In this document: positions 7,787 to 17,732 of the stretch, one piece after another
Position numbering within the stretch: the first letter of the stretch is position 1
Layout: each line of letters starts with the position of its first letter
DNA from: Myxococcus eversor
GTDB taxonomy: Bacteria > Myxococcota > Myxococcia > Myxococcales > Myxococcaceae
Assembly: GCF_010894455.1 (NCBI RefSeq)
Contig: NZ_JAAIXY010000004.1
Span: 124,001 to 188,000 of the forward strand
DNA: 64,000 nt
Direction: 5' to 3'
The notes under the pieces: model-generated
Seen by the model: the letters and a program-made list of their open reading frames with translations, nothing else
Told to the model about the DNA's origin: nothing
The model's database searches: none
Translations under genes and position numbers: made by a program

Positions 7787-10700
7787 ATGCGCTCGCTCAT
7801 CGCCGCCTGCCTGAATTATCGCCTCGTTCCCATCGCCGCCGCGGTGCTGCTGCTCGTGATGGGCTACGCGAGCCTGCGCGACATGCCGCTCGATGTGTTT
7901 CCCGAGTTCGCGCCGCCCCTGGTCGAAATCCAGACAGAGGTCCCCGGGCTCTCCAGCCTGGAGGTGGAGAAGCTCATCACCACGCCCTTGGAGAATGGCC
8001 TCGCGGGAGTGCCGGCGCTCAAGACGATGCGCTCCAAGTCCGTGCTCGGCCTCTCGTCGGTGGTGCTCATCTTCGAGCGGGGCTCGGACCTGTTCCGCGC
8101 GAGGCAGATGGTGCAGGAGCGGCTGGCCCGGCTCGCGTCCACGCTGCCCGCGGTGTCCCGCCCGCCGGTGATGCTCTCACCGGTGTCGGCGACGAGCCGG
8201 GTCCTCAAGGTGGGGCTCGTCTCCGACACGCTGGACCGGATGGCGTTGTCGGAGGTCGCCCGGTGGACGCTTCGTCCGCGCTTGATGAGCATCCCTGGCG
8301 TGGCGAACGTCGCCATCTGGGGCCAGCGGGACAGGCAGTTCCAGGTGAAGGTCGACCCCGAGCGGCTGCGCGCGGCGAATGTCCGCCTCGAAGACGTCCT
8401 CCGGGTCGCGCGGGAGGCGAGCCTGCCGTCCTCGGGCGGCTTCGTGGACACGCCCAACCAGCGACTCGCCGTCAGCCTGTCGGCGGACACCACGCTGGAG
8501 GCCTTGCGGGAGGTCCCCGTGGCCTTCCGCAACGGCGCCTCCATCCGGCTGGCGGACGTGGCCACGGTGCAAGAGGGGCATCCACCGCCTATCGGCGAGG
8601 GCATCGTCGATGGCGCGCCGGGCATCCTCCTCATCGTCGAGAAGCAGCCCTGGGGCAACACCCTGGAGGTCACCGCGCAGGTGGAGGCGGCGCTGGAGCA
8701 GATGCGTCCCGCGCTCCAGGGCGTCACGGTGGTGCCGGGCATCTTCCGTCCCGCGACGTTCATCGAGAAGGCGGTGGGGAATCTCCGGCACGCGGTGCTG
8801 CTCGGCTGCCTCATGGTCATCATCGTCCTGTTCGCCTTCCTCCAGGACGTCCGGACCGCGGCCATCAGCATCGTTGCGATTCCGCTCTCCCTGGTGGGCG
8901 CGGTGGTCGCCTTGCGCCTGGTGGGGGCGACCATCGACACCATGGTGCTCGCGGGGCTCGTGCTCGCGCTGGGCGAGGTGGTGGACGACGCCATCATCGA
9001 CGTGGAGAACGTGCAGCGACGGCTGGCGGAGAACCGGCGACTGGGCAGTCCTCGCTCCGTCTTCGACGTGGTCCTCGAGGGCTCCATGGAGGTCCGCAGC
9101 GCCGTCGTCTACGCGACGGTGATTGTCGTCCTCGTCTTCCTTCCCGTCTTCCTGCTGGAGGGCGTCAGTGGCGCGTTCTTCCGGCCGCTCGCGGTGGCGT
9201 ACGTCCTGGCGGTGGGCGCGTCGATGGTGGTCGCGCTCACGGTGACGCCGGTGCTGTGCCTGCTGTTCCTGAAGAACCACGAGGAGAAGCCGCCCCGACT
9301 CGCGGGCTGGCTGCGCTCACGCATCGGCCCCGTCGTCGCCTGGGTGATGGACCGCCCCCGACTGGCGGTGCGCAGCGTGCTCGCCGTGCTGGCGATGGGC
9401 GGGGTGCTGGCGGCGCTGTTGGGCGAGGGCTTCCTGCCTCACTTCCAGGAGTCGGACTTCCTCATGCACTGGGTGGCGAAGCCTGGGACGTCCGGTGACG
9501 CCGTCCTGCGCACGGCCCTGCGCGCCAGCACGGAGCTGCGCGCCATCCCCGGCGTTCGTCACTTCGGCGCGCACATCGGTCGCGCGGAGGTGGCCGACGA
9601 GGTGGTGGGCCCCAACTTCGCGGAGCTGTGGATCAGCCTGGACGAGGTCGACGACTACACGGCGACGGTGCGGCGCATCAACGAGGTGGTGGAGGGCTAT
9701 CCCGGCCTCTACCGCGACGTGCAGACGTACCTCCAGGAGCGCATCAAGGAGGTGCTCAGCGGCGCGGGTGGCTCCATCGTCGTGCGCTCGTTCGGGCCCG
9801 ACCTGGACACGCTGCGCGCCAAGGCCCGCCTCATGGAAGCGAAGCTCCGGACGATTCCGGGCGTGGTGAACCTCAAGGTGGAGCCCCAGGTGCTGGTGCC
9901 GCGAATCCAGGTCCGGCTCGAACCGGAGGCGGGGCGACGGCTGGGCCTGACTCCGGGAGACGTGCAGCGCGCGGTGGCCACGCTGCTGCAAGGCACCAAG
10001 GTGGGCGAGGTGTACCGGGAGGAGCGCACCCTGGACGTCGTCGTGTGGGGAGAGGACTCCCTGCGCCAGGACGTCGCCGCCGTGAAGGCGCTGCGCCTGG
10101 TGGCGCCCGCCTCGGGCATGCCGTACCAGTTGGGCGACGTGGCGAGGGTGGAGCTTGTCTCCGTGCCCAACATCGTCCAGCACGAGGGCGCCTCCCGCCG
10201 GCTGGATGTCACCTGTGACGCCCAGGGCCGCGCGTTGGGCGCGGTGGTCGGCGACATCCAGGCCGCCATCGCTGACCTCGACTGGCCCACGGGCCACCAT
10301 GCCGAGGTGCTGGGTGAGTACGCCGAGCGGCAGGGCGCGCAGACGCGCCTCCTGGCCTTCTCCCTCCTCGCGGTGCTGGGCATCGCCCTGGTGCTCTACC
10401 TGGACTTCCAGTCACTCCGGCTGGTGGCCTTCACGCTGGGGACGTTGCCCTTCGCGCTCGTGGGCGGCGTCGTGGGCGTGCTGCTCACCGGCGGCGTCAT
10501 CTCCCTGGGCTCGCTGGTGGGGTTCGTCACGGTGCTCGGCGTCGCGGCTCGCAACGGCATCCTCCTGGTGAGCCACTACCGACACCTCGAGTCCAGCGAG
10601 GGAGTCCCGTTCGGTCGCGAGCTGGTCCTCCGGGGCACGCTGGAGCGACTTCAGCCCATGGCGATGACGACGTTGACGACGGCCCTGGCGCTGGTGCCGC

Positions 10701-10861
10701 TCGTGGCTGGAGGTCTGAAGCCGGGTCAGGAGATTGAACACCCGATGGCGGTCGTCATCCTCGGCGGGCTGTTCTCCTCCGCCGTGCTGAACATCCTGCT
10801 GGTGCCCTCGCTGTACCTGCGCTTCGCTCGGGGGACGCGCACGGTGCGAGGGGAGGCCTGA
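7787..10861 (+). CDS. RND efflux pump, CusA/CzcA-like
   Basis: Proton-driven inner-membrane pump of 1024 residues, full length for the RND family. The usual two-fold layout is present: TM1, a large periplasmic loop, TM2-6, TM7, a second loop, TM8-12. The N-terminus has [17 protein letters not shown] and the TM4 region reads [13 protein letters not shown], matching the heavy-metal-efflux (HME) branch with paired Asp residues for proton relay. It follows the adaptor gene by 18 bases. HME members usually export Cu, Ag, Zn, Co or Cd, but some similar proteins move organic compounds; the ion is not assignable here. The linked two-component systems probably control expression. Confidence 0.92.
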   Translation: MRSLIAACLNYRLVPIAAAVLLLVMGYASLRDMPLDVFPEFAPPLVEIQTEVPGLSSLEVEKLITTPLENGLAGVPALKTMRSKSVLGLSSVVLIFERGSDLFRARQMVQERLARLASTLPAVSRPPVMLSPVSATSRVLKVGLVSDTLDRMALSEVARWTLRPRLMSIPGVANVAIWGQRDRQFQVKVDPERLRAANVRLEDVLRVAREASLPSSGGFVDTPNQRLAVSLSADTTLEALREVPVAFRNGASIRLADVATVQEGHPPPIGEGIVDGAPGILLIVEKQPWGNTLEVTAQVEAALEQMRPALQGVTVVPGIFRPATFIEKAVGNLRHAVLLGCLMVIIVLFAFLQDVRTAAISIVAIPLSLVGAVVALRLVGATIDTMVLAGLVLALGEVVDDAIIDVENVQRRLAENRRLGSPRSVFDVVLEGSMEVRSAVVYATVIVVLVFLPVFLLEGVSGAFFRPLAVAYVLAVGASMVVALTVTPVLCLLFLKNHEEKPPRLAGWLRSRIGPVVAWVMDRPRLAVRSVLAVLAMGGVLAALLGEGFLPHFQESDFLMHWVAKPGTSGDAVLRTALRASTELRAIPGVRHFGAHIGRAEVADEVVGPNFAELWISLDEVDDYTATVRRINEVVEGYPGLYRDVQTYLQERIKEVLSGAGGSIVVRSFGPDLDTLRAKARLMEAKLRTIPGVVNLKVEPQVLVPRIQVRLEPEAGRRLGLTPGDVQRAVATLLQGTKVGEVYREERTLDVVVWGEDSLRQDVAAVKALRLVAPASGMPYQLGDVARVELVSVPNIVQHEGASRRLDVTCDAQGRALGAVVGDIQAAIADLDWPTGHHAEVLGEYAERQGAQTRLLAFSLLAVLGIALVLYLDFQSLRLVAFTLGTLPFALVGGVVGVLLTGGVISLGSLVGFVTVLGVAARNGILLVSHYRHLESSEGVPFGRELVLRGTLERLQPMAMTTLTTALALVPLVAGGLKPGQEIEHPMAVVILGGLFSSAVLNILLVPSLYLRFARGTRTVRGEA

Positions 10862-10879
10862 ACCCGACCAGGCCTCCCC
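10850..10879. terminator. Hairpin between convergent efflux and receptor genes
   Basis: GGGGAGGCCT at 10850-10859 is exactly inverted at 10870-10879, a 10-bp stem with a 10-base loop that includes the pump stop codon. It lies between two convergent genes and could end transcription in both directions. There is no T-tract, as is common in GC-rich genomes. Confidence 0.6.
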
Positions 10880-10892
10880 GTGGCGAGGCAGC

Positions 10893-13271
10893 TCAGAGCT
10901 GGAACTTCACGCCGCCGATGAGGGTGCGAGGCGCGTTGGGGCGGGCGCCGTAGGGACGGCGGCCGACGATGACGGCCTCGTCCAGGAGGTTGCGGCCGCT
11001 CACGTACACCTGCCCCCAGCGGGTGATGTTCCAGTTGGCGTTCACGTCGAACGTCAGCAGCTCCCCCGTCTTCAGGCCCGGGGGGATTTCGCCCTGGCCC
11101 GCCTGCTCACGCATGCTGCCCAGGTAGGTGGCGCTGACGAAGGCGCCCCAGCGCGCGCCCTCGATTCCGACGGAGGCGTAGAGCTGGTGGTGGGGCACGT
11201 ACGGCAGCTCGTCACCCGCGACGACGTTGCCGAACTGGGGGTCCGACGAGCGGAAGTCATTGAGCAGCTCCGTCCGCGTGAAGGTGTAGGCCACCGTCAC
11301 CGGGAAGGTGATGCCGCCGCCCGGGCGGAAGGTCTTCTCCGCGAGCGCCTCCAGGCCGTAGATGTTCGCCGCGCCCGCGTCCACCTGCCGGTCCAGGTTG
11401 TCGTTGAGACAGCCGTTGGAGAAGGTGCAGACGTCGGTGAGGTTGGAGTAGTCGTTGAAGAAGCCCACCACCTCGAAGCGCTCACCGCGCCGCGTCCACC
11501 GCGCTCCAGCCTCGTAGTTGATGCTCTTCTCGGGGCCCACGGCCTGGGGCTGGCCGGGCGCGGGAGGAGAGAAGCCCCGGTACGCGCCCGCGAAGACGCC
11601 GAGCGCGGGGAGGACGGTGCCGTGGATGCCCACGCCCGGCATCAGCGCCTCCAGCGAGCCGTGGTCCTCGGTGCTCGCGAGCCTGTCCAGGGACTTGGAG
11701 CGGATGACCTCCAGCCGCACGCCGGGCGTCACCACCAGCGGTCCCCAGGAGATGGCGTCCGTCGCGTGCAGGGCGAGCGCGTGCGTGGAGTCCTTGTTGT
11801 CGGCGGTGACCTCCGTGGTGCCGCCCTCGGCGACCAGCTCGCCGCTCACCATGCGGAAGCCGTCCTGCGTGTGGCGTCGGTCGATGCTGTCGTAGTGGTA
11901 GCGCACGCCGAACTCCGCGTTGTGCGCCACCGGGCCCGTCTTCGCCGTCCAGCGGGCGATGCTCTGGATGCCCTGGTTGACGAAGACGCGGTGGTTGGGC
12001 CCGATGAGGATGGTCTCCCCGGGGCTGGACGAGTCCAGCTCGCCCGTGAGCACGCCGTAGTAGATGGCGTTGCGCGCGCTCGTGGGGTCCGCGAGCACGT
12101 CCGAGATGGAGATGCCCCGGAAGCTGTTCACCTTGCGCCAGCTCCGGTCCAAATCATGCCGGTACAGCGACGTCGTCACGGCGATGTCGTTCCCCTCCAG
12201 CACGTGGCTGAGCACCGCCTGGGTGCGGTGCCACTGCATGTGGTCGAACTGGCTCGCCTTGTAGCGGCGCAGCGGGTTCTCCGCGAAGTCCGCGTCGGAC
12301 AGGCCCAGGTACGTCTCGTTGGAGCCTTCGTCGGAGTAGCCCAGCTTGAGCTGGAGCGACTGGCGCAGCTCGCCGTCGGGGACCAGCCGGTAGCGCGCCT
12401 TGGCCATCCACTCGTTGCGGTGGAAGCCCGTGGTCTCGTCGGTGTTGTCGATCTCCTTGAAGCCGTTGCTGCGCAGGTGGATGCCCTCGATGAGGAAGCC
12501 CATGCGCTCGGTGCTCGCGCCGATGTAGCCGTGCGCCTTGCCATAGAGGTACTGCCCGCCCGCGAGGTCCATGCCGAAGGACTCCTGCGTGGGGACGTCC
12601 CGGGTGATGAGGTCCACCGAGCCGCCCACCGTCTGCGGGCCCTGCTGGATGGAGGAGGGACCCTTGAGCACGCGCACCGACTGCATGCGCGTCATCAGCG
12701 GGAAGTAGTACGCGGCGGGCGCGGAGTAGGGCGCCGGCCCGAAGAGGATGCCGTCCTCCAGCAGGGTGACCTTCTTGCTCCGGTCCGGGTTGACGCCGCG
12801 CAGGCCCAGGTTGGGGCGCAGGCCGAAGCCGTCCTCACCGCGCCCGTACACGCCGGGCACCGACTGGAGGATGGCCTGTGGGTCGTCCAGCTCGTAGCGC
12901 TGGAGCTTCTCCGGCTTGAGGATGTGGATGGAGCCGCTCGTCTTCGCCTCGGACGTGCCCACCACCACGCTCTCGAACTTGCGGCCGTCGGCGGGCGGCG
13001 CCTCGACACCAAGGGGCTCCGACGCGACGGGCTCGGCCTGGACGGGTTGCTCGAGGGGGCCCGGGACGGAGGGCGCCTCGGCGGCGGGCCGCGCGGGCTC
13101 CGGCTCCAGCGATGGCGGAGCGAGGGGCGCATCGGCCGCGGCGGGGGGCGTCGTCGCGGGGACCTCCGTGGGGGGCGGAGGGGACTGCTCGGGCGTCGGG
13201 GGCGTCTGGGCCACGGTCGACGAGGAGACGATGAAGGAGACCACTGCGACAGCGAAGGTCGGTGCACCCAT
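10893..13271 (-). CDS. TonB-dependent outer-membrane receptor, FecA-like
   Basis: Outer-membrane gated porin of 792 residues for uptake of a ferric chelate or similar ligand. A signal peptide is followed by a Pro/Glu/Ala-rich stretch to about residue 95, then a TonB-box-like ESVVVG, a plug domain (LQSVPGVYGRGEDGFG, LRGVNPDRSKKVTLLEDG) and a 22-strand-type barrel ending in GGVKFQL. The plug resembles ferric dicitrate receptors (FecA); no STN signalling domain is seen, so it probably does not signal to an anti-sigma factor. The delta-60 lipoprotein gene lies 112 bases upstream on the same strand, and both sit behind a Fur-box-like element. Iron as cargo is inferred from the neighbours. Confidence 0.88.
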   Translation of the reverse strand: MGAPTFAVAVVSFIVSSSTVAQTPPTPEQSPPPPTEVPATTPPAAADAPLAPPSLEPEPARPAAEAPSVPGPLEQPVQAEPVASEPLGVEAPPADGRKFESVVVGTSEAKTSGSIHILKPEKLQRYELDDPQAILQSVPGVYGRGEDGFGLRPNLGLRGVNPDRSKKVTLLEDGILFGPAPYSAPAAYYFPLMTRMQSVRVLKGPSSIQQGPQTVGGSVDLITRDVPTQESFGMDLAGGQYLYGKAHGYIGASTERMGFLIEGIHLRSNGFKEIDNTDETTGFHRNEWMAKARYRLVPDGELRQSLQLKLGYSDEGSNETYLGLSDADFAENPLRRYKASQFDHMQWHRTQAVLSHVLEGNDIAVTTSLYRHDLDRSWRKVNSFRGISISDVLADPTSARNAIYYGVLTGELDSSSPGETILIGPNHRVFVNQGIQSIARWTAKTGPVAHNAEFGVRYHYDSIDRRHTQDGFRMVSGELVAEGGTTEVTADNKDSTHALALHATDAISWGPLVVTPGVRLEVIRSKSLDRLASTEDHGSLEALMPGVGIHGTVLPALGVFAGAYRGFSPPAPGQPQAVGPEKSINYEAGARWTRRGERFEVVGFFNDYSNLTDVCTFSNGCLNDNLDRQVDAGAANIYGLEALAEKTFRPGGGITFPVTVAYTFTRTELLNDFRSSDPQFGNVVAGDELPYVPHHQLYASVGIEGARWGAFVSATYLGSMREQAGQGEIPPGLKTGELLTFDVNANWNITRWGQVYVSGRNLLDEAVIVGRRPYGARPNAPRTLIGGVKFQL

Positions 13272-13383
13272 GACGACGAAGACTCCCGGTGGAACGTGCT
13301 GAAGTGCGCGGCGAGCGACCGGGCCGGCGGGGAGCGCTCTTCCCCCACCGGCCCAGGCCGACCGCTGTCAACCGCGTGGATGC

Positions 13384-14907
13384 CTACTGCGATTCGGCCG
13401 CACCCGCGATGACGATCTTGCCGTCGGACTGCACCGCGAGGCCACGCGCCGCCTCATCCAGCTTGCCGGCGATGATGTTCACCGTGACGATGCCACCGGT
13501 GCCGAAGGTGGTGTCGCGCGTGCCATCCAGGTTGAAGCGAGCGACGGCGAAGCGGTTGTCGCCGCCCTCGGTGACGAAGCCCGTCGCGTACACCTTGCCC
13601 TCGGGGCTGAACGCCACGCCCCAGGCGCGGTCATTCTCCGTCTCGGAGAAGGGCACCGGCGCGGCGAACTCCGCGCCCGTGGTGATGTTGCGGATGAGCA
13701 GGATGGCGTCGTCGTCCTGTCCGCCACCCGCGCGGTAGCCCGAGGCCGCCACGTATTCCTCGGTGCCGACGTCGGCCCGAGCCACGTTGAAGAAGGCCTC
13801 GTCCGGACGGTCGAAGGAGTAGAGCTTCACGCCCTCGTTGAAGCCGTCCGCCGCCGCCGGCTGGCCGTCCGCGGTCAGCAGCACCGCCATGGCGTCGATG
13901 TTGCTCGTCGTCGGAGTCCCACTGCCCACCATGAACGTGCGGTCGTCCTTCAGCGCCACCGCGTCACGGCCGCGGTCATTGTCGCCAGCCAGGTCCAGGA
14001 TGAACGAGCCGTTCGTGCCGTACGTCGGGTCCAGCACGCCCGCCGCGCTGTAGCGGAAGGAGATGAGGTCCACCGTGTTGCCGGACACGCCCGCCGCGCG
14101 GCCATAGCCGGTGGTGACGTAGGAACCCGTGGACTGGCGCACGGCGGCGTAGGCCTCCGAGATGCCCCACTCGCGGGTCGCGTCGTTCGTGGCGAAGGGC
14201 GCCGAGTTCAGCACGCCCTTGGAGCCGAAGGTGCTGTCCACCGTGCCCGCCTCATCCAGGCGCAGCATCACGATGCGGTTGGCGGACTGCGCGCCAACGC
14301 CCGAGGGCTGAGACAGGTAGCCCGCGGAGACGATCTTCCCGTCCGCCTGCACCATGCCGTGGCGCGCGGAGTCACCCAACCCGCCGATATCCAGCCCGTA
14401 GAAGCCCTTGCGCGAGTTGGCGCCGGGGTTGGCGTTGAACGTCTCGTCCAGCGCGCCGTTGGCGGTGAGGCGGACGATGGCGCGGTCGGAGTCCGTGCGC
14501 GTGCCTTCCGCCTTCTTGGTCGCGAACACCACCAGGCGGTCCTGCGCGTCGCGGGTGATGCTCCACATGGAGTCACGCACCGAGCCGTTGGCCGTGCTCA
14601 GGTTCAACCGGGAGATGCCGTTGCCGCTCGCGCCGAAGGTGTTGTCCACCGTCCCGTTGGCGTTGAGCCGCACGAACGCCAGGTCCGTGTCGGGCGTGAC
14701 GGTGCCAGCGTCCGTCGGCGTCCCGGAGTCAGGAGTGGTGCCCGCGTCGGTGCCCGCGTCCGTCTGGGTGCCCGCGTCGGGGATGGGCGTCGGGGTGGGC
14801 TCCTCGTCGTCGTCGCCGCAGCCCCCCATCCAGGTCGCCGTCAGGCCCATGACCAGCAGGGTAGGTAGAAGCTTCTTGAAGCGGGGGGTTCTCGTCTGGT
14901 TCGACAT
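13384..14907 (-). CDS. Delta-60 repeat lipoprotein
   Basis: Predicted surface or periplasmic lipoprotein of 507 residues. The lipobox MGGC near residue 27 is followed by an Asp/Glu stretch and a Pro/Thr/Asp/Gly-rich linker (about residues 30-75). The rest is a beta-propeller-like array of delta-60 units, recognisable from recurring pieces such as VRLNANGTVDNTFG, LRLDEAGTVDSTFG and ARFNLDGTRDTTFG. The start ATG was chosen because it gives a direct signal peptide; upstream in-frame sequence runs through the regulatory palindrome. It is transcribed from the divergent promoter with the Fur-box-like site and precedes the TonB receptor gene. A role as partner of the receptor is inference; the family has no established biochemical function. 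Confidence 0.85.
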   Translation of the reverse strand: MSNQTRTPRFKKLLPTLLVMGLTATWMGGCGDDDEEPTPTPIPDAGTQTDAGTDAGTTPDSGTPTDAGTVTPDTDLAFVRLNANGTVDNTFGASGNGISRLNLSTANGSVRDSMWSITRDAQDRLVVFATKKAEGTRTDSDRAIVRLTANGALDETFNANPGANSRKGFYGLDIGGLGDSARHGMVQADGKIVSAGYLSQPSGVGAQSANRIVMLRLDEAGTVDSTFGSKGVLNSAPFATNDATREWGISEAYAAVRQSTGSYVTTGYGRAAGVSGNTVDLISFRYSAAGVLDPTYGTNGSFILDLAGDNDRGRDAVALKDDRTFMVGSGTPTTSNIDAMAVLLTADGQPAAADGFNEGVKLYSFDRPDEAFFNVARADVGTEEYVAASGYRAGGGQDDDAILLIRNITTGAEFAAPVPFSETENDRAWGVAFSPEGKVYATGFVTEGGDNRFAVARFNLDGTRDTTFGTGGIVTVNIIAGKLDEAARGLAVQSDGKIVIAGAAESQ

Positions 14908-14930
14908 GTTCAATCCCGGTCGGTCCAATT

Positions 14931-14955
14931 GAATATGAGAGTTATTCTCATATTC
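14931..14955. promoter_or_regulatory. Perfect inverted repeat resembling a Fur box
   Basis: GAATATGAGA and TCTCATATTC form a perfect 10-bp inverted repeat around GTTAT. The core TGAGAGTTATTCTCA agrees with the Fur 7-1-7 consensus (TGATAATnATTATCA) at 12 of 14 defined positions. It lies 24 bases upstream of the delta-60 lipoprotein start. AT-rich sequence is rare in this window, which makes the element stand out. Iron-dependent repression is inferred. Confidence 0.75.
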
Positions 14956-15009
14956 GGCGGAGGAAGGCGGCCATTCCCTAGGCCGTGCGTTTCTCCAAGT
15001 CAAGATATC

Positions 15010-15028
15010 GAGAATGATTGTCAGTCTC
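15010..15028. promoter_or_regulatory. Second Fur-box-like site, imelysin side
   Basis: GAGAATGATTGTCAGTCTC matches the 19-bp Fur consensus GATAATGATAATCATTATC at 14 of 19 positions and is itself partly palindromic. It ends 25 bases before the imelysin-family ATG, a position where binding would block transcription. With the site at 14931-14955 it gives each side of the divergent promoter its own element. Confidence 0.65.
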
Positions 15029-15053
15029 AAAAGTGATTGGTAATGCGGGAGGC

Positions 15054-16277
15054 ATGAACATCTCCCGGACCCGACTCGATGTGCCCTCCTGGTTGGGAGC
15101 GAGGGCCTTGGCATTCACCGTGTTGCTGTGTGTGTCGTGCAGCGACAGCAAGCCCAAGCCGGCGGATCCTCCGCCCGTGGATGGCACGGATGTGCGCGCG
15201 CAGCTGTTGAGCGCCACGGGCGAGTGCATCCTGGGGGAGGCGCGGGAGTTCCAGCCCAAGGCCGCGGCGCTTCAGGCGGCGACCGCGACGTTGCGGGACA
15301 CCCCGGACGCGACGACGCTGGCCGCGGCGCGCACGGCGTTCCATGAGGCGATGGACGTCTGGCAGGTGCTGGAGCCGATGCAGGTGGGGCCGGCGGCGCC
15401 GCGCATCAGCCCGGGGGGCGGGGAGATTCGCGACAACATCTACTCATTCCCCCTGTACAGCCGCTGCTCCATCGAAGAGCAGCTCGTCTCCAAGAGCTAC
15501 GAGTCCCCCAGCTTCTCCACCAGCCTGGTGACGCGGCGCGGGTTCCTCGCGCTGGAGTACCTGCTGTTCTACGAGGGGGCGGAGACGGCGTGCGGAGCGA
15601 ACTCGGCCATCGTGGCGCAGGGGACGTGGGCCGCGCTGTCGGCGGATGAGCGCGCGGCGCGCAAGCGGGCCTACGCGGCGGTCGTCGGGGCGGACGTGAG
15701 CACGCGCGCGCAGGCGCTGGTGGATGCGTGGGCGGCGGAGGGTGGCAACTTCCTGAAGACGCTGGCGACGGCGGGCGCGGGCAACACGGTGTACCCGACG
15801 ACCCAGGTGGCGCTCAACGCGATGAGTGACGCTCTCTTCTACGTGGAGCGCGAGGGCAAGGATCAGAAGCTGGCGCGTCCGCTGGGGCTGCGCGACTGCT
15901 CTTCCGACACGTGTCCGGAGCTGTTGGAGTCGCAGTTCGCGGGCCGCTCGAAGAAGAACCTCCACCTGAACCTGGTGGGCTTCCGGCGCATCGTGGACGG
16001 CTGCGGCCCCGACTTCTCCGGGACGGGCTTCGACGACGTGTTGGTGAAGGTGGGCGCGGAGGGCGTGGCCACGCGGATGCGGCAGGAAGTGGTAAAGGCC
16101 GAGGCCTCGCTGGCCGCCGTGGAGGAGGAGGACCTGCGGCAGGCGCTGGCCCAGGACAAGGCCTCCGTGCAGGCGGTCTACAACGCCTTCAAGGGCGTCA
16201 CGGACGTGCTGAAGACAGACTTCATCTCCACGCTGGACCTGGAGCCGCCCGCGGGCCTCGAGGGAGACAATGACTGA
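15054..16277 (+). CDS. Imelysin-family (peptidase M75-like) lipoprotein
   Basis: Periplasmic imelysin-family protein of 407 residues; the family includes iron-regulated proteins such as IrpA and EfeO-like factors. A signal sequence ends near Cys29 (VSCSD), probably lipidated. The helical-bundle domain contains PRISPGGG, DNIYSFPLYSRC and RGFLALEYLLFYEG. The last piece aligns with the family GxHxxE motif but has Leu in place of His. The ATG at 15054 was chosen because it follows a strong GGGAGG site; a TTG at 15018 lies inside the Fur-box-like element. The stop overlaps the start of the HTTM gene by 8 bases, so the pair is translationally coupled. The family often sits beside TonB receptors, as here. 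Confidence 0.87.
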   Translation: MNISRTRLDVPSWLGARALAFTVLLCVSCSDSKPKPADPPPVDGTDVRAQLLSATGECILGEAREFQPKAAALQAATATLRDTPDATTLAAARTAFHEAMDVWQVLEPMQVGPAAPRISPGGGEIRDNIYSFPLYSRCSIEEQLVSKSYESPSFSTSLVTRRGFLALEYLLFYEGAETACGANSAIVAQGTWAALSADERAARKRAYAAVVGADVSTRAQALVDAWAAEGGNFLKTLATAGAGNTVYPTTQVALNAMSDALFYVEREGKDQKLARPLGLRDCSSDTCPELLESQFAGRSKKNLHLNLVGFRRIVDGCGPDFSGTGFDDVLVKVGAEGVATRMRQEVVKAEASLAAVEEEDLRQALAQDKASVQAVYNAFKGVTDVLKTDFISTLDLEPPAGLEGDND

Positions 16278-17715
16278 CGTGGCCGCTGGCGACGTGACGT
16301 CCGCGCACCCGAGGATGGCACGGGTCTGGGCGTGGCTCCTGGCGCCTCGGGACATCGCCGCGCTGGCGGTGTTCCGGGTGGCGCTGGGGCTGCTCATCAC
16401 CGTGTCGTCGGTGCGCTTCCTGGCCTATGGCTGGGTGGGCGTCCTGTTCGCGCAGCCCCGGGTCCGCTTCACCTATTGGGGATTCGGTTGGGTACCGGTC
16501 CTCCCCAGTGAGTGGATGCCCGCGCTCTTCGTGGCGCTGGGCGTGCTGGGGATGTTGTTGATGGTGGGGTTGTTCTACCGGGTGACGGTGGTGCTGCTGT
16601 TCGGGGTGTTCGCCTACGTGCAACTGCTCGACGTGACGAACTACCTCAACCACTACTACCTGGTGAGCCTGCTGCTGGCGCTGATGAGCTTCGTGCCCGC
16701 GCATCGGGCGTTCTCCGTGGACGCGTGGCGCCGGCCGGAGCTTCGCCAGGACTGGCTGCCGGCGTGGTGCACGGTGCTGCTGCGCTTCCAGGTGTCCATC
16801 GTCTACGTGTACGCGGGGCTGGCCAAGGTCACCACCGACTGGCTGGTGCACGCGCAGCCGCTCAACATCTGGCTGTCCGCCCGGACAGGGCTGCCGTGGG
16901 TGGGCCCGCTCCTGGACGAGCGCTGGGTGGCGTATGCGGCGGCGTGGGGCGGGATGTTGTTCGACAGCACCATCGTGTTGTTCCTGATGTGGCGCCGCAC
17001 GCGGCCGTTCGCGTACGTCGTGGTGGTGGGGTTCCACGCCGCGACGTCGGCGCTGTTCCCCATCGGGATGTTCCCCTTCATCATGGTGACCGCGGCGCTG
17101 GTGTTCTTCGACCCGTCGTGGCCGCGCACGCTCCTCGCCAGGGTGCGGCGGAATCCTGTCTCCGTGAGTGTGCTCGCGGCCGAGGAGGGCCGGGCACCGG
17201 GTTGGAAGGGCCGCGTGGCGCTCGGCGTGGCGGTCGTCTACGCGTGCCTCCAGGTGGTGCTCCCGCTGAGGACCCACGCGTACGGGGGCAACGTGCTCTG
17301 GCACGAGCAGGGGATGCGCTTCTCGTGGCGGGTGATGACGCGGGAGAAGAATGGGAGCGCGACGTTCATGGTGCGCGACAGCGTCACCGGACGTGAGTGG
17401 CATGTGTCGCCCAGCCAGTACCTCACGCGGCTCCAGGAGCGGGAGATGGCGGTGCAGCCGGACCTCATCCTGCAACTGGCCCACCGCATCGCCCGGGACT
17501 TCGAGGCGACCACCCAGCATCCGGTGGAGGTCCGCGCGGATGTCCGCGTGTCCTTGAACGGTCGGATGTCGGAGCCGTTGGTGGACCCGGCGGTGGACCT
17601 GTCGAAGGAGGAGGATGGCCTGGGCCCCAAGGCGTGGATTCTTCCCGCCCCCGAGGGGCCGCCGGTGCATCTGCGCCCCGCGAGGTCCTCGCACGCGCGT
17701 GTGCCGGGGGCCTGA
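16270..17715 (+). CDS. HTTM-domain (vitamin K-dependent gamma-carboxylase-like) membrane protein
   Basis: Integral membrane protein of 481 residues with an HTTM domain (horizontally transferred transmembrane domain), the region shared with vitamin K-dependent gamma-carboxylases. Several hydrophobic helices fill about residues 30-275, including FRVALGLLITVSSVRF, YLNHYYLVSLLLALMSF and VSIVYVYAGLAKV. The last 150 residues or so are more hydrophilic. It overlaps the imelysin-like gene by 8 bases, a pairing found in other bacterial iron loci. Bacterial HTTM proteins next to imelysins have no assigned reaction; a carboxylase or quinone-linked activity is possible but unproven. Regulation is presumably by the upstream Fur-box-like site. 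Confidence 0.85.
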   Translation: MTDVAAGDVTSAHPRMARVWAWLLAPRDIAALAVFRVALGLLITVSSVRFLAYGWVGVLFAQPRVRFTYWGFGWVPVLPSEWMPALFVALGVLGMLLMVGLFYRVTVVLLFGVFAYVQLLDVTNYLNHYYLVSLLLALMSFVPAHRAFSVDAWRRPELRQDWLPAWCTVLLRFQVSIVYVYAGLAKVTTDWLVHAQPLNIWLSARTGLPWVGPLLDERWVAYAAAWGGMLFDSTIVLFLMWRRTRPFAYVVVVGFHAATSALFPIGMFPFIMVTAALVFFDPSWPRTLLARVRRNPVSVSVLAAEEGRAPGWKGRVALGVAVVYACLQVVLPLRTHAYGGNVLWHEQGMRFSWRVMTREKNGSATFMVRDSVTGREWHVSPSQYLTRLQEREMAVQPDLILQLAHRIARDFEATTQHPVEVRADVRVSLNGRMSEPLVDPAVDLSKEEDGLGPKAWILPAPEGPPVHLRPARSSHARVPGA

Positions 17716-17732
17716 TTCCACTTCCCTGAACG

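Noticed and set aside
11187-13412. A 741-codon plus-strand frame over the TonB receptor gene
   Set aside because: Antisense shadow rich in Arg/His/Val; the receptor is intact on the other strand.
15018-15053. TTG start upstream of the imelysin gene
   Set aside because: It lies inside the Fur-box-like element and adds 12 residues before a good signal peptide; the ATG at 15054 has GGGAGG in front.
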